NCBI GenBank assembly: GCA_033782935.1
Contig: JAWQEG010001329.1
Span: forward strand, 148,501 to 212,500
Length of the DNA stretch: 64,000 nucleotides
Source of the DNA: Petrolisthes cinctipes
Taxonomy: Eukaryota > Arthropoda > Malacostraca > Decapoda > Porcellanidae
Direction: 5' to 3'
The notes below the pieces were generated by a model. The model saw only the letters and a program-made list of their open reading frames with translations, ran no database searches and was not told the DNA's origin. Numbering within the stretch: position 1 is the stretch's first letter; every line of letters starts with the position of its first letter. Of the stretch, positions 1-13,000 are shown piece by piece. The position numbers were made by a program, and so were the translations under genes.

Positions 1-1194
1 CTCAGGAAACAGTGGGCAAGATGCTGAGGGCTCACTGCCAGTCGTCGGTGCGGCAGTACAAATCTTGCTGGAAGAGGTTCCAGGACTTCTTACGACGACA
101 TGTCGACATCCCTCCATGGTCATCTCGGACACGGTCCTGGAATTCCTCACTTGGCTCGCCGATTCCACCAACAGGGCCCCGGTGACGGTGCTTGCGCATC
201 ACGCAGCCCTGTCTGATCCCCTCCTCCTAGGTTTTAATATTAAAGTTTCTGAGAGGCCCCTCTCTCTACTGAGGATGGGGATTCGGGCGGGGACGGCACC
301 TCACCAGGCCCAGACTCCTTCCTGGTCCCTTCATCGCGTCCTGACGTACCTGACCTTCGAGGGGGTTCCTCTGGAAGTGTGCCACCTCCTTCAGAAGTCT
401 CTCTTCCTGCTTGCCTTAGCTACAGGGTACAGGGCCTCCCAGTTGGCAGCCCTGACCCGTCATCCAGCCTTCTCCTCTGTAAGTCCTAACCTTACCTCTT
501 TGACTATCTCCCCCTCTCCTACTTTCTTAGCTAAGAACGAGCAGGCTGACGACAGGATTGGCCCCCTCACAGTACCCTCCTTCCTGAGGGATGGAAGTTT
601 CTACCCACTCTGTCCAGTCCACGCCTTCACAGCGTATGTGGAGGCTACGAGGGAGGGTTCTCCGGACCACCTCTTCTACAACTCCAGGTCTGGTAAGCCT
701 CTCTTCCCCAGGTCCATCGCTCGCCTTCTCTGCCGAGTGATCGAGAACGGGGATCCCGGACACGCTCCCAAGGCCCACAGCGTTCGGGGCGTGGCCGCCT
801 CCCTCGTGTTCCTCAGGACTCACTCGGTGGAGCGGGTACGGGATCTGGGGGGCTGGACATCCACCTCCTCCTTCAGGACGAGGTATCTGTTCCACTCGCT
901 CTCCCCCACCCCCTGTGTGGCGATGGAGACTCCTCCCACCCTGCCACTCCCGGCGAGGGTTCCCGCAGGAGGCGGAAGAGGGGGAGGGGGCGCCCGAAGG
1001 GAAAAGGTCATGCTACTTAACTCCCGTCACCCATTCATCCTATCATCCCATACGTCACCTCCATCCTGTACATTCTCATGCTCATCCAATATCATTCATG
1101 TTGTACATATGGTGCTACTGTAATAAAACTACGTTGTTATGGAACTTTGAGTATTTATTTCCCGAGGTATAAAAAAAAAAAAAAAAAAAAAAAA
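1..1194 (+). mobile_element. 3' part of a DIRS-like (tyrosine recombinase) retroelement
   Basis: The left edge of the window cuts this element. It carries a tyrosine-recombinase reading frame, then a short 3' tail with AATAAA at 1122-1127 and an A-tract at about 1170-1194. DIRS elements use such an enzyme in place of an integrase. A templated poly(A) end is not typical of DIRS elements, so the A-tract may mark a retroposed transcript copy or a lineage-specific end. Confidence 0.65.
3..1123 (+). pseudogene. DIRS-type tyrosine recombinase, 5'-truncated and frameshifted
   Basis: The product resembles the tyrosine recombinase of DIRS/PAT-type retroelements, which inserts circular cDNA by strand exchange. 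The catalytic pattern is visible: an Arg in ATGYRASQLAAL, an H-x-x-R box in HSVRGVAAS, a Trp in LGGWTSTSSF and a Tyr in the following RTRYLF. The N-terminal SAM-like helices (SSVRQYKSCWKRFQDFLRRH) are read in frame 3 from base 3, while the rest, from DTVLEFLTWLAD onward, is in frame 2. There is therefore a frameshift near 105-120. The C-terminal tail after the Tyr is Pro/Gly-rich and probably not conserved. The 5' end lies outside the window. The assignment is good at the level of DIRS-like recombinase, and the copy is probably dead. Confidence 0.7.
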
Positions 1195-1620
1195 ACTAAC
1201 TAAAAATGGGTGACTTGATACAATAAACATGGTTAGGACAGATTGGTGTTTCTTTCCTCTCGGGGAATTATGACCCTAACTTAGGCCATACCTTAGGTTT
1301 GGAGGACTTTGAGAAAAAAAAGGGGGGGGGGGCCTCGACCCCCTGCCTATCCCCTCGAGTCTGACTATAAAGACAAACTACTTGAAACACTTTCTGGTTT
1401 ATACCAGAAAGTTGGGTATATATAATGATAATAAATTATATATAAGAGTAAAATCACTTCCGAAATGGTCTACCACCCAAACTCTTGGAAGCCTTTTACA
1501 ATAGTTTCACCTCAATACTCTTTATACGAGTCCCCGCTCCGGGCCCAGGTGCTTCTTACCGCTCTTCATACGGGGTGTGAATGCCTCCTCCTCACCTCCC
1601 ACCGACCGCATCGCATGCAT

Positions 1621-2010
1621 AGCAATCCAGCTGTGCTGGTTCCGCTTTACCAATAATAGTGCATTTGTCGCGGCTGAAAATTGTATTTATTGGTTGTGGA
1701 ACCAGCACAGCTTTTACTGTCCCACCCGCCTCCCGATGCGGCAGGCATTCTCCTTTCTACTCATTTGGAGTGGACGAGCGGTCGCTCCTGCTGGCCTAGG
1801 GCGGGGTCACTATCTCTACAGGCCGCCACCAGGTGGCTCCCATATCAGTACAGCGCCAGGTTTGAATTTATATTTACTTCTGATGATCTTCACGGAATAG
1901 ACCCTTCTAGCCCAGAATATGCCTATACGGGGCCTGGGCTGGAGAAGGGTGTGTTCTATAGCAATCCAGCTGTGCTGGTTCCACAACCAATAAATACAAA
2001 TGCACTAATA
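1621..2010. repeat. Hairpin-rich repeat (MITE-like)
   Basis: The motif AGCAATCCAGCTGTGCTGG occurs at about 1620 and 1960 in direct orientation, and an inverted copy ending GGAACCAGCACAGCT lies at about 1697-1712. A second hairpin (about 1901-1957) pairs CCTTCTAGCCCAGA with TCTGGGCTGGAGAAGG. A related piece (AATAATAGTGCATTTGT) recurs near 3174. No reading frame is supported. Confidence 0.5.
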
Positions 2011-2939
2011 TTGTCAGTCGACATAGGGTATTAATGTATGGTATCGAGATGATAATTCGAGTTTTGTACAAAATCAACATGTGTCAATTCTCAGGCTGTA
2101 GGCCTTGTGACCATGCACCCGGAAAATCTCCGCACAAGCCGGATATACAGTACATCCAAGTTATGTATAAGTTATAAGTGTTCGAGACACTGACAGCGTT
2201 AAAGTTATCCGATATCCGTCTTATATGTTTCCGACTTAGCGAGGGTTTCCTGTATCTAGCATATGGATGATTCTAAAATTATAGAGATTAAATGTTTTCT
2301 AACTGATAAAATGATCATACATTCTAATTAATAAAGGTAAATATGATGTACCAATCGATACATTTACATGAGAGTAAACGTATGGGGGTAGGTAGGTGGA
2401 ATCTCTAAATTTTACACGTCTATGACTTGCAATTCCTAGCCCCACTCATCTATGTTAAATTGCCATTTTTCACTAGATTTGGTCAATCCATCTCATTTCA
2501 GTATCATACAATATACAGTTTTAGTGTAAATGTTTGCAAATTTCCTGCAAAGTATTGTCCTTTTAGAAAACTACATGTCATGGGTTTCAAACCAAAGGTG
2601 CAGCAGCTAGACACTTGTATTAAGATGAAAGCTATCATACCAAATATCTAAGATATTAATACAGTAGAGCCTCGATTTTAAAAGTCCGGAAAATCAATTT
2701 TTTCGGATAGTTGAGTAACTATTATAGTTTTATAATTATAGTGTTTAATATTATTGAGGGAGGCCCTCTGGAGCATCATCTGCTGGTGGAGCGGGCCTAG
2801 AATTATCTTAAAAACAAGTAACACCCGTTTTCCATTGTTGAGCGCCATTTATAGGTATAGAAGTACTGTATGTAGCTAATGTAGCGTGATTTGCACACAC
2901 GGTAATAATACGACATACATAATGATTAATGCAAAAATG

Positions 2940-3110
2940 TAGCCTACAATGATTGATTGATATTAGGCGCCACAACAGCGAAGTCATATAGCGCCAGAAA
3001 AGTGATAGAGAGGTGAGACAGCAAGCAGGAAGGAAGTAGAAAGAAAAGAGGGACAGTTGAACTTAAAGCTAGTGGCTGGGGCCGAAGGGGCGCCAAAACC
3101 CAAAACCCTT
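2940..3110. repeat. Dispersed repeat copy
   Basis: The segment starting ATTGATATTAGGCGCC and containing CACAACAGCGA has an inverted counterpart at about 47690-47760 (GCTGTTGCGGCGCCTAATATC). It is probably a short interspersed element. Ends and class were not resolved. Confidence 0.4.
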
Positions 3111-3649
3111 AAAGTATTACCCATATCACTAAAGCAGGCATTACCCCCCCTACGGGATAGCCTACAATGTACAATAATAGTGCATTTGTAGCGGCGTATT
3201 TATTGGTTTGCGGGAAAACCCGTTAAAAGTTACACTAGGCCCTAGTATCTCTTAGACCGAGGGTCGCCCCCCCCCCCACCATACCCGAAGGCTATGGCCT
3301 TTCAGAGATGAGCCCTAGGTAAACTATCAGGGACCAGGAGGAAGCACAGGTGATGCAATAATCCAAGTCCTAACACACCCATAAGCCACTCTCTTACTGC
3401 ATATAAACTTCTTTTGATATGAATAAATAAACTTAGGTTTACTGAACTGTACAACTTTAATGTTAACCACTGCTAAAATTGTTGTATCCTTAAACTGATG
3501 TTACGTTCAGTGCATTATTTTTTTCTTCTTCTTTACTTATTTTTTGTATCTATGTATCATACATATTCAGATTCAGAGGGAGGGCTGGCTGGGTGTAGGT
3601 GGCCGAGTAATTAGGGGTGACGTAGGCTTATCATCACGAGTGCATAGGC

Positions 3650-3865
3650 TGGCCAATGTTGTCAGGTGCAAGGAAATTTCTCTGTTTTAAGGAATTTTGA
3701 AGTCTACTCAGGGAAATTATTGTTCAAGAGTAAACAGGGGCATTTCTAACTGACGATATACCACAAAGACCGTCAATGTTCAAGAATAAACAGGGAATTA
3801 TTGAGGCAAAAAGAGAAATTCTAAAGGTGACGTTAGGGAAATTTCGTCAAGCAGACCTGGCAACA
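3650..3865. repeat. Dispersed repeat, family shared with 45480-45775
   Basis: The block beginning near TGTTGTCAGGTGCAAGG and ending CAAGCAGACCTGGCAACACTG is repeated at 45480-45775 with the same internal phrases (GTTCAAGAATAAACAGGG, CAGGGAATTATTGAGG). No coding potential was seen. Confidence 0.6.
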
Positions 3866-4180
3866 CTGAGGCTGGCTGAAAGTCGAACAGGCCAGAGGGG
3901 GAAGACTGACTGAAGAAGCCGATTTTGCTGGAGTATTTGCTGGTGTAGACATTGATGATTCATTATTTGGGAATCCCACGAATGAATAGGAAGGAAAATA
4001 CAAGTGAAATATCTGCTGCTTTTGCGCATTTAACCTTTTTGAAAAATTCCTGATGTCTGACTGTTTGACTGCTACATGACTACGATGTTGGAAGTCATCA
4101 TACAGTAGTGTCTCGCATCTCACTCATTTCAATCTCACGATATCGAATCCCATGGTGCTATTTAATGTTTACCCAAAATC

Positions 4181-4694
4181 TTGTCTCATGATAAAGCACA
4201 CACATTTTACGGGTTTGTACTGACTCATCGTGTTTGGAACTTCTATTTTACAAATAATATTAACAGAAAAACTGATTCACAAGTGGAACTGAAGGAAATT
4301 GAAGCTACTGTAACGAGTGAAAGTGAAGCGGAAATATCTGGTATCCTCACCAGTTCACCCACCACATCTCCCTGCGTTCGTCACCAACCTCTGCCTCAAA
4401 CACAGCCGTCGCTACTCACACTGTGAAAGAATTTTTGAAACTCTTCAATATTCGTCCCGCTGGAATGATATTTCAGTGGCGTGTATCAGGCATGGTTGGA
4501 AACCACTTTTACCTCACCTCATAGTGGATGAGCCAAAAGAAAGAAAAGTTAATGACCGTCATCAAGCCATTATGGCACGCTACATTATAAAAAAACAAAA
4601 GGATGAAGATCGGCTAAATCTAGAAGATCTTGATGCCACCATCAATGATTTCATCGGCTTTGAGGCAACAGAGGAGCGTGAGGGCGGTAACTAA
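4181..4694 (+). pseudogene. Fragment resembling the C-terminal part of a pogo/Jerky-type DDE transposase
   Basis: Two overlapping frames are open. The clearest piece, in the frame ending at 4694, reads RWNDISVACIRHGWKPLLPH followed by an acidic tail (DLDATINDFIGFEATEE). This resembles the region after the DDE domain in Tigger/Jerky transposases, where a Trp-rich 'W..I....I...W..LLP' helix precedes an acidic tail. It is on the strand opposite to the N-terminal fragment at 5090-5264, so the two cannot form one simple gene. No catalytic Asp residues were found. The family call is tentative. Confidence 0.35.
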
Positions 4695-5089
4695 GATTTA
4701 CGCCACTATATCATCCTATCCATCAAATTAATCACCTTTCTAAATGTTCCAAGGTTTATTTTATGTTATTAATATGTTATTAGTATCATATGATGTTTTA
4801 CTAACCACCTTCTGCAATAAAGCAATTACTGGTATGTAAAATTATGGTAAAATGTCTCATGGTAAAAGGTCCTAGTACTTATTATATATTTTCCCATTGT
4901 TTTTATACTCTGCATCCCACGGTAATTTTAGGGTACTGATAATTTGTGGGATGGGCGACTTTACTGTAGTGGGAACGAAAATGCAGCCTTTCTTTAGCAG
5001 AGTAGGCTGCATATCTTTCCATAAATCATATAATCTTTCGATATTATTCATCAGCATCTTTTCACGAACACACTTCTTTTTTTAATTTG

Positions 5090-5264
5090 AGCAACATATT
5101 TCAAAAGTTTGTCTTTTTGCTTGCGTATTTCATAAATAGTACTGGACCCGACGTTGTATTCGCACCTTTTCTAGTCTAATACAGATGTCTATTTGCTGTT
5201 TCACTGTCAATACTACTCTTTTACGATTGGCCTTACTCTTAATGGCAAGTGTAGCAGGAGCCAT
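5090..5264 (-). pseudogene. N-terminal helix-turn-helix of a Tigger/pogo transposase (fragment)
   Basis: Read on the minus strand from the ATG at 5264, the translation starts MAPATLAIKSKANRKRVVLT and continues VKQQIDICIRLEKV. This is the usual opening of Tigger/pogo transposases: a basic leader, then a psq/CENP-B-like helix that binds the terminal repeats. A stop codon interrupts it after VQYYL, and recognisable residues (AKRQTFE) follow. It lies about 330 bp inside the right terminal repeat, consistent with being the original transposase start of the 2662-5593 element. It is non-functional. Confidence 0.6.
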
Positions 5265-5593
5265 GGCTATTACGTATTCCACCAAATATTCGAGGAAATC
5301 AATATAAATTAGTGTGTAGCGGAACGAACACTGTTAACACTTCAAAACAAAGGCGGTAACTACTAACTAGCAATTTAGACGTGTGCACTGCGCAGCTGAA
5401 CTCCGCTCCATGTGGACTGACGGTGGAGCGGAGAGGGAATAAAATTAATAGGGCATAATGGTTGCGCAGTAAATTTGAAATTCCGGTTAAGACCTGGATT
5501 TTCCTCGGTCGATTGGTTTTAGAATTTTTATTTAATTGTCCAGTTAAACACCAATTCTGGTTGATTGGCTCCCGATTAATCGATGCTCTACTG

Positions 5594-6980
5594 TATAACT
5601 GAATAATGTGGAAAGTTAAAGTACAGTGCATCAGTAAATATCACTGGGGAGGTTTTAGAATATATGTGACCTCTTCACTGACACCAAGGGTAAGCCAACT
5701 TCCATATTGAACTAGCTGATCACTCACAACTCGCGATTTAGTGACACAGGTAATGAGTACACAAGTACACTGGGGTTTAGGAACTTGTCTAACAGTTCCT
5801 GAGCCCAGGAATCAAGTCCCAGGACCACTCACTTGAGGCAAGAGTCTTATCAACTTGATCATTAGAGCTAGGCAAGGTATTAACAGTAATGTATAACTTG
5901 AAATATAAATTTCACCTACATTTCAAGTTATTATAGCTTAGTAAAGGAAGAACTATGAGATGAATTTAGTCTAACTGCTTATCCTTTCAGTGGAAATAAG
6001 AATTCACTTTTGGAAAAGATATTATATACAGTATATCATTTTCAAAATGAATGTCACATAAAATTTGCATGGTTTGGAAGTAAATACAGTAACACAGAGG
6101 AGGTTTTCATCTTACGCATTTAATTATTCTTAAAGTATATGAACCTTATGCAGTATACGTAAATAAGTGTTAGTCTTGCATATACAGTACAGTAGGTATC
6201 ACTCAGAAAAATGTAAGAACTCATACAGCATTTACACTACTGTACTGCTCTCATCACTGACTTCACCTTCTTTTTAATAGTCCTGTACCCTGTACGGTAC
6301 AGTACTATAATATACATTCATTTACAAGTACACTCGTGATATATTATTTCTGACCAGAGTGAGAGGAGCAGACAGCTTTGAATTGCCTGGTATTGTTCAT
6401 TTCCCCACTCAGTGCACCTATAGAGGCTGAGTTCAAATGCAGGGTATGTATGGTGCCTGTCGTTCGTCTCTAGTCAGGGATTACGTATCACGAGTGTACC
6501 TTCATTTTATTTGTTCACTATTTTCTGAGCAATAATGATACAAAAATGTTGACTGACACAGGCTGAATTCTGCAAGCTGGTCATTTCAACTCCCACAATT
6601 TTTGCCACCCATTAGTCCCAAAATCACTGTTTACTAATTTTACGTGAAGAAAAATCTTACCGTTCTAGATAAAAAAAAAAAATAATAATATGGCAACACA
6701 ATTCATGCAGAGCCTAAATGCACAGAAATGAAACTCCAACATATCCTATGGGTTTGTAAATGGCTGCCTGGTAGTGACAGTCATAACTTGTTTAATAGTC
6801 TACTTGTCATCTCATCCCTAGCAAAACTTCAGTAGCAGTTTGGGGTCACAGTTAACCCTCTTTATTACAACCTCAATATAAAGAACTCCAGTTTTACCAA
6901 ACAAGATTGTCTTATGAAAATGTCAAAACCTTAGTGCACAAAATAAGATGCTTGCAGTAATTTCATTAATGAAAAGTTTA

Positions 6981-7047
<67 letters not shown>

Positions 7048-7949
7048 AGGTACCTCACAGTTCACACTTTACCTTTTGCATGTTTTCCAAATCTAAATAA
7101 ATTTTCCATTCACAGTTTTATCCCCCCCACAACCTGACAGACTGGGTGGCCTTCAGACACCTCTTACTTTGTTCACTCACTCAGTCACTCCACAGACAAT
7201 AACATTCACTTTACTGTGCTACCTGGCCAATTTCCAAAAATAGGGAGCCTCACACTTTTCTGCAACTTGCCAAACAGCATTTTAAGAGCTATTTTTCTGC
7301 TGGAAAATAAATCCTATGTTGTGCAATGCTATATAATTTTTCTTACCGTGGTATCACTATAACTTATTTAATAATTTTAATGCATTTTTATCATCGCTTC
7401 AATGTCCTTGCAACCAGGATATAATATTGAAAAAATATATATACAGTATAACACAAATTATTTAATACGAGCCTTCATGTTATAAATACGCAGAAATTGC
7501 AGAGATAATAATTTACGTACATATAAAAGGCTTTCGTATTTAATTTATAATTCTACATACTCAATACATAGTACAGTAGTAATATTTAGTCATATTTAAA
7601 ATTTTATAGTAAAATGTTGGTGCCTCCAGCACGATATGTTCGGTTCGCTCGCACACGGCACCATCATGTAACCATAAACAAACACATGCCGCAGCCGTGT
7701 TTGTCGTCCCTCCTGCCCAGGGCCACTTCGTTATACGTCTGGCAGTGCACGGTTTTGATAAACTTGCATTTTCTATGCATGTCTGTAGTTATTCAAATGC
7801 TAATAGATGCAAAACTAGGGTTTTACACTTCCCACTTAATTTTATGAATGAATCAAAATATACTGTTTAATCATTGAAGCTTATTTTCTCCATATAGTTC
7901 ATACTACTCCCAAAACGAACACATTTGTACTATAGTAATAATGCGTATA
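5594..7949. other. Intergenic AT-rich stretch, no gene seen
   Basis: It contains a long (AG)n tract and many TACAGTA/TACTGTA words. No open frame carries recognisable protein motifs, and no terminal repeats were matched within it. Confidence 0.5.
6985..7045. repeat. (AG)n microsatellite
   Basis: About 30 uninterrupted AG dinucleotides. Confidence 0.95.
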
Positions 7950-8021
7950 CAGTGCTCCCCCAAGTAGACGGGGGTCACTTACCAAGCAGGTGCCGTGTAC
8001 TTTGAAAACGTATACTTGGAA

Positions 8022-9171
8022 TCTATACTATAAATGGCAAACCGTCTCTGTTTGTCCTCTTATAACTCGAAAACGATTACACCTACATCCAAAACCCATA
8101 TATATTCTGAATCACCATCACCAGGCGCAGGTTTTGATATGACGTAACATGACGTAACTCTACGTAAAAATTACGTTATCCACTATAAATCCGCTAAAAA
8201 AAACTGTTTCACTCCCAAAACTATATATTCTGAATCAGCACCACTGGCAAAGGTTTTTATGACGTAACATGACGTAATAATTACGTTAAAATGTCAAATA
8301 TCCTATTTATTGGTTAAAACCATAAAGAAGAGTTCGAACAGATTTTTTCTGTTCAAACCGCTAAAAATGCACACCAAATGTACAGTCAGCGGCAGAAGTC
8401 CTGTCGTCTCACTTGCTTCACCGAGGCACGCGATGCTCATAGACTCGAGATTGTTAGGTGTAGAAAACATGCGTATTTCTCGAGTCCATGAACACTGTGC
8501 GTCTTGGTGAAGCAGGTGAGGCGACAGGACTTCTGCCGCTGACTGTACAACCATGGCTGATAGTGCTGGACCAGGGTCCAAGGAGTGTTGGAGAGCAACT
8601 AGACAGAGTTCGAACAAGTGAATTTTCCAAACCATTCTCAACGTTGAGAGAGATTTACAAGACACACTTTTTCGAACTCTGTTCAGTTGCTCTCCAACAC
8701 TCCTTGGACCATGGTCCAGCACTATCAGCCATGGCTGTACAGCTCAAACGAAAATTTTCCGTTCGAGCTGAAGAAGGCAAAAAGGCTATTTGGAAATTCA
8801 GTCAGTCTCGGGCCTTCAAGCTGCAAAGACGTATGTACAGTCGGCAGCAAAAGTCCTGTCGCCTCATCTGCTTCACCGAGGCACGCGATGTTCATAGACT
8901 CGAGATTATTAGGTGTAGAAAAAGTGCGTGTTTCTCGAGTCCATGAACACTGCATGTCTTGGTGAAGCAGATGAGGCGACAGGACTTCTGCCGCCGACTG
9001 TACTATATCGTCTTTATGTACATATGGCAACTGGCAAGCGGCCTGAGATCGCGGAATATTTTTAACTAACGCAATAAGACTGAAATGCTTTCACATATTA
9101 TAAAGTGAATATTGACTAATTCTAAACTCCAGAGTGCATCTTTCCCGGGCAACGCCGGGTACCTCCGCTAG
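8022..9171 (+). mobile_element. Non-autonomous Helitron
   Basis: The 5' end is TCTATACTATAAATGGCAAA, a typical Helitron start (TC), preceded by A. The 3' end has the hairpin CCCGGGCAACGCCGGG followed by TACCTCCGCTAG and then a host T. Helitrons insert between A and T and end in a hairpin plus CTRR, so all three hallmarks are present. No Rep/helicase frame exists, so the copy depended on a partner for movement. Confidence 0.85.
8389..9003. repeat. Three large palindromes inside the Helitron
   Basis: Palindromes at about 8389-8548 and 8832-9003 belong to one family: GTCAGCGGCAGAAGTCCTGT pairs with ACAGGACTTCTGCCGCTGAC around a centre with TAGACTCGAG. Between them, about 8551-8735 is a different palindrome whose arms are CCATGGCTGATAGTGCTGGA and its complement. 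The open frames across this stretch on both strands come from the palindromes, not from genes. Confidence 0.8.
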
Positions 9172-10072
9172 TTGATAAATAAAGGGGAAAAAATAGGTTT
9201 GGTAGTGGTGCTTCCAAAAACTAACTCTTCTTGACCTTTATAATATGTACACTCAACCCCCAGCTATAGCGAGTTTCACTAACGTGTTTAAAAGCTATCG
9301 TGCGAACATAAAAAAAAATTACATGGCTAATGCGCATCCCAAGAGACTTGTGAGCCAGGATGAAAGTTCACTCAACCCTTGATTTCACAGATTTCCTCTC
9401 TAGTGACTAAAAATAATTCTAAACTTGAGCCAAAAATATGAAAAATGTATGTTTTGAAAGGTTGTTCATTTTAAAAGGGTAGGCCTAAAGCGCAAGTGTA
9501 GTGAGTGAGGGGTGAGGGTGATGGTTGGCAAGTTTAGTTATCACCAATAATCCACAAGTTCCTACTCATACAAACACATTTCCTTATTCTTTGTCTCTTA
9601 CAATCACTTGCACTTTTCACCATATGAAATGTCTGTACCGGGATATGTGCTAAAAGTATGAAAAATGCCCGTTTTGAGAAGTTGTTCACTGTAAAGCAAG
9701 TGTATCAAGCAAGCGTGAGGGTGATAGTGGGGTGTAAGTTCAGTTATCACCAAAACTCATAAATTTGTGCACACACATTCCTTAGTTTGTATTAATTAAT
9801 TTTGGTAATTTTCTCTTAAAATCACTTGCACTTTTCACCATATCAACAATCTGTATGCTTATAATCAATCAACACATTATGGTAAACAAGTCTTTTGTTA
9901 TGTTTTTAATGTCTGTTTTACTTTTTACTTTCAAAATGTGAATGATATTGACTTGCGCATAGTTACGCCTACTTTTGAAAAAACGTACACTTTTGGTATT
10001 TTGGTTTTAATTAATTTCTCCACCTACTTGTAAATCATCTAGTTCATGACCACCTACTTGGGGGGAGCACTG

Positions 10073-13000
10073 TATATATAATATATACCTTATGTAGTTA
10101 CTGTAATTTGGTATATCTTGTGTGAAATTACACAATGGGTATTTTTTATATATCATAGTGAAAGGTAATGAACCAAAACCTAGTTATCTAGTGTATATTA
10201 ATGTATGAAAAATATAGTTAAGTTACCCAATACACAACATTTTCAAGCGACAGATTTAATTTTGACCAGCTTATGGCAACACGACCGACAGTGTGAGCAT
10301 CCCTATACATCTTGTCTCCTGCACATCCTTCTACTGTACTTTTCTATTGGTATTAGGTATTGTATATGGGATCTTTTTGATCTGCAGTGAATAAGTGTTG
10401 GTACTGTAGGTTATGACTGGGTTGTTGTTGGTCAAGGCCTGAGATTGTTTACATTGTGTATGTGATGTAAGTGCAAAATTTTTACTCCTTAGTTACAACT
10501 ACTATAAGAAAAGTATCTTAATTACATATATAGCAATATATTTTACAGCTATAAAGATACATAAGCTACTTGCTGAGACAGCTGTAATTAAAACTTGTGT
10601 AATCAAGAAGTACTTAAGAAAGACTTAAAAATGGAGGAAAAAATCACTATTGTATTTATGTTTAGATTCCAATTATAATTCCGTATACAACATGCCTATT
10701 TTACACAAAGTAGAGTGTTGTAAGAGTAAAAACTAGTAGCAAAGAGAAACAATTTTACAATTGTTAAAAGAGAAGAAATAAAAAGAGGGGAGGACCAATT
10801 CATAAGTTATATGAGAAACTGATTCCCAACTACGATAACCAATCTTCGTAAATTTTTATCTGGTTAATCTGACAAACAGTATTGAAATAACAATACTTTT
10901 TATTCACACCTGATGATCCAGAATCATAGATGTGGCACTGAACTAGCTGACAACCCATGATGAACAAAAATTAAGAACGATTTCTTAATCATTCACCATT
11001 TAACTATTATTTATAAAAACAGTTATAGCTTCTCTTCTTAAGTTTCACAAATGCAACTCTGCAATGAAACTTTACTGTATAAAAACATTGCTGCACAGAT
11101 GCCATCTCTATGCTTCTGCATCATCAGCTGAAAAAAAAAAAAAAAAAAAAAAGTACAGTATACAGTACAGTACTTCAAATTGCTTTGTGAATTCATTATA
11201 CAGTACCGTATGTAGATTAAGGAATGTCCGTACTGTACTGTAATATATATTTCCTTAGTATTATATGTTTCTAACACAGTAAATAATTATATAAAATGTA
11301 TATACTGAACTGTACATAAGGTCACTTTGTCTCCAAGTTCATTTCATATTCTGTAACTCTCCGGACTCTCCAAAGTATTATTCAAAAAGAAGAAAGAATA
11401 TCATGCGTTAACCCATTATTTTGTGTAGGAACTGACGAAACCAATATAGATTCCTTTATTGGTATTCTACAATATTTCGAGGAGATGCGGAAATATTATT
11501 GTAGTAACAGATTCCTAAGACCGTTTATCTGGTGAACGAAAAGCTTAAATCATTACCACGAGAAACGAACAACAATGAATTTATTGCAATGCCTTAGAAC
11601 TGATATTATATCAAGTGAGAAGAATTTCCATTAAACACAACACTAACTAATGAAGAGTTGTAATCCATTAGCATTGCTACATTGTCCAACTGCTATCTGG
11701 CAACACCACAGAAAACTAGAAAACAAAACTATTCCACTTGATCTATCCAGAGAAGGTTACAAAATATGGCTCACAAGGTTCTGTTACCTTTGCATTAAAG
11801 AAACAGAATTGATAAGAAGCTTTTGACACCAATATTCAGTACAACTGGGAGTACTGTATCTTAAAGACATGATGCTATGCATTGCCACTACTGTATAAAT
11901 AATGTTACTTAACGCCATAATTAATATTGGTCTTGTGGGGAAGGTTTGCACTATTCACTAATTAGTGATGGTCCAATGTACATTGTAACTCATGCCGACT
12001 AGCCAGCCAGGACCAACTTTCAGAAAACATCTGATACAGAATTGAGATTTTCATCTCTGCCTGGCTGGTTTGACAAGAGCTTCCAATACATTAACAACTA
12101 ACCCACAATATTCTATTATCATAGCTCCATACAAACTAGGAAACTGGAAACGTATAGGCAGAGGAAATGTAAATGAAAATATAATTTAACCATTGCTTCT
12201 GCCAGGCACTGGGTCAGTAACATGCAATATAATGGGTTTAGTGGTGAAACAGAAAAATTAGAAGGCCAATATTGTGTCTTTGGGGCAATCTCACAAATAT
12301 TCTTCATAGAATGGGTTATAATTTTTCTTGCATACAAACACCAGACACATTCTATACCAAGTGTTGGGACTTTAGAGTAAATTAACATCAGCATATTTTT
12401 CTGTAGCTGACTATTAACATTCAGTGCCGATATAATGTTCAATTTCTCCAATGTATCAGCGTACATATACACTGATCAATGTACAGGAGACTGTTCTTGA
12501 ATTACATAATACAGTAGTGTGTATATAAAGTTTTTTCCAACAAGACATATAAAACATTACACTACTGTACTGCTTTAATTATATCCCCATCCAAAGAAAT
12601 GCATTAACATGCATAAAGTTACCGTACTACTAGACATCGTATCCATCCCTAACTGTTTTAGGCTAATATACTGTACTACATGCATATATCTTCCATTTTA
12701 AATACTTCACTCCTCCACTCACTATAGAGAATATAGTTGCCTGTACTATATAGTAGATTATGCACATGAGAATATACCAATCTTCTTCACTGTTAAGTAC
12801 AAACCTATGATGATGGAAACTCTTTAACTTTACTGTCCATGTACTTGGAGTGTTACATGCATATAATATTTAAGAGAACTGAATTGCCATATTCAGTACC
12901 AAAAGATACACACAGTATTTAGCAGGACAATAATACTGGGGTATGTATTCAGTACATCAATCAGACCAATATGGCTGATTGTACTGTAAAATATCCAAAA

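Larger units (their letters stand above)
2662..5593 (-). mobile_element. pogo/Tigger-like DNA transposon, degraded
   Basis: The left end CAGTAGAGCCTCGATT and the inverted right end CAGTAGAGCATCGATT match at 15 of 16 bases. Each is flanked by TA (2660-2661 and 5594-5595), the Tc1/mariner/pogo target-site duplication. A CENP-B-like N-terminal helix-turn-helix is encoded on the minus strand near the right end, and another transposase fragment sits inside on the plus strand. The interior also holds other repeats (3650-3865) and is not a working element. Confidence 0.7.
7950..10072. mobile_element. pogo-like non-autonomous element split by a Helitron
   Basis: The left end CAGTGCTCCCCCAAGTAG and the right end read inverted (CAGTGCTCCCCCCAAGTAG) match except for one extra C. 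Both are flanked by TA (7948-7949 and 10073-10074). Removing the Helitron at 8022-9171 leaves an element of about 970 bp. Its interior has a local duplication around TCACTTGCACTTTTCACCAT (near 9604 and 9823). No transposase frame was found. Confidence 0.65.

Noticed and set aside
8303..9030. Overlapping frames of 90-150 codons on both strands
   Set aside because: They mirror each other across palindromes inside the Helitron and have no family motifs.
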